From: Halorubrum sp. DM2
Lineage (GTDB): Archaea; Halobacteriota; Halobacteria; Halobacteriales; Haloferacaceae
Direction: 5' to 3'
DNA length: 64,000 bases
Assembly: GCF_901686465.1 (NCBI RefSeq)
Contig: NZ_LR594487.1
Span: forward strand, 2,741,773 to 2,805,772
Below, one piece after another: positions 62,121-64,000 of the stretch. Position 1 is the first letter of the stretch. Every line of letters starts with the position of its first letter. The translations under genes and the position numbers were made by a program. The notes under the pieces were generated by a model that was given only the letters and a program-made list of their open reading frames with translations, had not been told where the DNA came from and ran no database searches.

Positions 62121-64000
62121 GTGACCGACTCGCCCCCGTGGGCCGACCTCTTCGGCCATCCCGAACCCTACCCCGAGCAGGCCGACGGCATCGACGCCGC
62201 CATCGACGCCGCCGAGGACGGCGGCTTCCTCGCCTTAGAGGGTGCCTGCGGGACCGGAAAGACGATGCTCGCGCTCACGGCCGGACTCGACCGCGTCCGG
62301 GACCCGGAGTCCGACTTCGAGCGCATCTTCGTCCTCACCAGCGTCAAACAGCAGCTACGCCAGTTCGAGACGGACCTGCGGACCATAAATGACGACCTCC
62401 CGGGCGACTACGACCCGGTCTCCGGGCTCACGCTCGTCGGCAAGGCCGATGTCTGCCCGTACGCCCGGGAAAATCGCGGCGGTATCGACCGCGAGAACGT
62501 CTACGAGCGCTGCGAGGGCCTCCGCGAGCGAACCCGGAACCTCGTCGGCGACGGCGGGGCGACGACGACCTCGAACCTCGTGAGCGAGGCGCGGAGCCAG
62601 CAGGTCGGCCTGATGGACTCCGGGAACGCCGCCGAATCCCCCGCGGACGGCGCGGCCGACTACCTCTCGGTCGACGGCGAGCCGACACCGTACCGACCGG
62701 ACACCGAGGAGTACGACGGGACCGAGTTCTGTCCCTTTTATGCCGGCTTCCTCGACGACCTCCCGGAGGACGGCGACCCCGCCGAGGCGGTCCCGTTCGA
62801 CGTGACCGAACTCGGCCACGTCGACGCCGACGAACTCGTCCGGCTCGCGGCGGGCCACGGCTCGTGTCCCCACTCGATCATGGGCGCGCTCGTCCCAGAG
62901 GTCGAGGTCGTGATCGGTAACTACTACCACGCGTTCGACCCAGTGACGACCGGGACGTTCACCGGCGCGCTGCTCGACGACTCGACGTTCGTCGTCTGCG
63001 ACGAGGCACACATGCTCGAACCGCGCGTCCGGGACCTCGTGAGCGACGCGGTCGCGGACGCGAGCCTGCGCGACGCCGAGGACGAACTCACCCGCGTCGT
63101 CCAGCCGCTATCCTTCGAGTCGGCGGGCGCGGAGTCCGACGACGCCGCGCTGGTCCGCGGCGAACTGGAGGACGCCGACGTGACGGTCGAGGAGATCGAG
63201 GCGGTCCGGAAGTTCTACGCCGACCTCCGCGGCGAACTCGACCGCCGCGTGACCGCGCACCTCGACCGCGAACGCCCCGACTGGCGGGCGTCGATGCGCG
63301 ACCTCGACGACGACGAGATCCCGCTCCGCGACCCGAAGGAGCCGGATGAAGACGAGATCACGGCGTGGGCGGACGGCGAGGGGTACGGCGAGCGCGTCTG
63401 GGCGCGCGCCGAGCAGGTCGGCGCGGTCGTCAAGCGCGTCCTCGACTCGCTCGAAGACGAGGACAAGCGGCGCGCCGCGCCGGGCGTCGGTCGCACCCTC
63501 AACGCCTGGTACCGCGAGGGACACACCGACTTCTTCCGCGCGATAGAACTCGAACGCACGTTCGACGAGACGGAGCCGCCCGACTCGTGGCGGCGGGCGT
63601 ACAACGCGCGCCTCGCGCTCCACAACTGCCTGCCGAGCGAGCCGATCGGCGACCGGCTCGCGTCGTTCGGCGGCGGCGTCCTCATGAGCGCGACGCTGGA
63701 GCCGATGGACCTGTTCCGAGAGGTGACCGGCCTCGACCACGTGGCGGAGCGGGGGCGGCCGGTCGTCGAGCGGACGTACGGCCTCTCGTTCCCGGAGGAG
63801 AACCGCGCCAGCCTCGCGGTCGACGCGCCGAAGTTCACCCACCAGAACCGCGGATCACCGGGCGAGGAGAACCCGACGCGGCTCGCGCATATCGACGCGA
63901 CAGTCGCGGTCGCCCGCCGCGAGGGGAACGTGCTGGTCGGCACCCCGAACTACGCGGAGGCGACGTGGATGGCCGAGGCGCTCGCCGACCGGCTCGACAA
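62121..64000 (+). CDS. XPD/Rad3-like Fe-S ATP-dependent DNA helicase (3' end outside window)
   Basis: Open from GTG 62121 to the window end (626 codons). Walker A is ALEGACGTGKTMLALT (residues 41-48), and the DEAH box is VVCDEAHMLE (294-297). Four Cys at 112, 131, 204 and 249 (ADVCPYA, YERCEGL, EFCPFY, GSCPHS) are placed to bind the 4Fe-4S cluster of XPD family helicases. Motif III-type GGVLMSATLEPMDLFREV is at about 518. A 5'-to-3' DNA unwinding role in repair is expected from the family. A TTAAG box sits about 30 bases upstream. Confidence 0.93.
   Translation, partial: MTDSPPWADLFGHPEPYPEQADGIDAAIDAAEDGGFLALEGACGTGKTMLALTAGLDRVRDPESDFERIFVLTSVKQQLRQFETDLRTINDDLPGDYDPVSGLTLVGKADVCPYARENRGGIDRENVYERCEGLRERTRNLVGDGGATTTSNLVSEARSQQVGLMDSGNAAESPADGAADYLSVDGEPTPYRPDTEEYDGTEFCPFYAGFLDDLPEDGDPAEAVPFDVTELGHVDADELVRLAAGHGSCPHSIMGALVPEVEVVIGNYYHAFDPVTTGTFTGALLDDSTFVVCDEAHMLEPRVRDLVSDAVADASLRDAEDELTRVVQPLSFESAGAESDDAALVRGELEDADVTVEEIEAVRKFYADLRGELDRRVTAHLDRERPDWRASMRDLDDDEIPLRDPKEPDEDEITAWADGEGYGERVWARAEQVGAVVKRVLDSLEDEDKRRAAPGVGRTLNAWYREGHTDFFRAIELERTFDETEPPDSWRRAYNARLALHNCLPSEPIGDRLASFGGGVLMSATLEPMDLFREVTGLDHVAERGRPVVERTYGLSFPEENRASLAVDAPKFTHQNRGSPGEENPTRLAHIDATVAVARREGNVLVGTPNYAEATWMAEALADRLD

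Overview
The window is high-GC archaeal DNA from a halophilic archaeon of class Halobacteria. The evidence is the very acidic proteins, leaderless genes with TATA-like boxes about 25-30 bases upstream, the haloarchaeal glucose dehydrogenase/GfcR pair, archaeal CoA enzymes (phosphopantothenate synthetase, CoaBC), diphthamide genes and an Mrp cation/proton antiporter operon. A Halorubrum-like genus is my guess and is not proven. Almost all of it reads as ordinary, densely packed chromosome.

Layout. 1-6.5 kb: the end of a PilB/GspE-type ATPase coupled to its PilC/TadC membrane partner, a Trm9-like methyltransferase and a membrane chemotaxis transducer. 6.5-14.1 kb: a DoxX pair, tRNA-Gly(UCC), a thioredoxin-reductase-like enzyme, prolyl oligopeptidase, a phosphoesterase and msrA, separated by three gene-poor stretches that hold copies of a structured repeat. 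14.1-20.9 kb: ribH, an aminotransferase, a stress protein, gatC-gatA, small haloarchaeal proteins, a YhbY-like protein and MscS. 21-27 kb: a potassium-uptake block (TrkA, two TrkH, two Usp proteins). 27-33.6 kb: methylmalonyl-CoA mutase, two CoA biosynthesis enzymes, an Lrp regulator, a DUF63-type membrane protein and a lipoprotein. 33.6-43 kb: a nine-gene Mrp antiporter operon with overlapping or nearly overlapping stops and starts. 43-60.4 kb: regulators, glucose dehydrogenase with gfcR, glutaredoxin, Dph6, glutamate dehydrogenase, a CitE-like lyase divergent from a MaoC hydratase, FKBP isomerase, a MinD-like/HTR-like pair, YlbF, Dph2, a MetE-like enzyme and a HAD hydrolase. 60.5-62.1 kb: an AT-richer IS200/IS605-type element carrying TnpB and a 41-residue ribbon-helix-helix protein. 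62.1 kb to the end: an XPD-like Fe-S helicase cut by the window edge.

Working together: TrkA/TrkH/Usp, MscS and Mrp form an ion and osmotic homeostasis set. Glutamate dehydrogenase, CitE-like lyase, MaoC hydratase and methylmalonyl-CoA mutase belong to the chemistry used in the haloarchaeal methylaspartate cycle. GfcR sits directly beside the glucose dehydrogenase gene of the pathway it is known to control.

Most interesting: (1) a dispersed intergenic repeat at 7.9, 12.8-13.1 and 13.8-14.1 kb whose hairpin arms differ between copies but stay complementary, so a structure is being conserved; (2) a TnpB locus with a likely guide-RNA scaffold, plus a second solitary scaffold-like hairpin upstream; (3) several copies of the tRNA-Gly 3' end just downstream of the tRNA, as expected of old integration sites. 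I found no CRISPR array, rRNA or recognised defence island.
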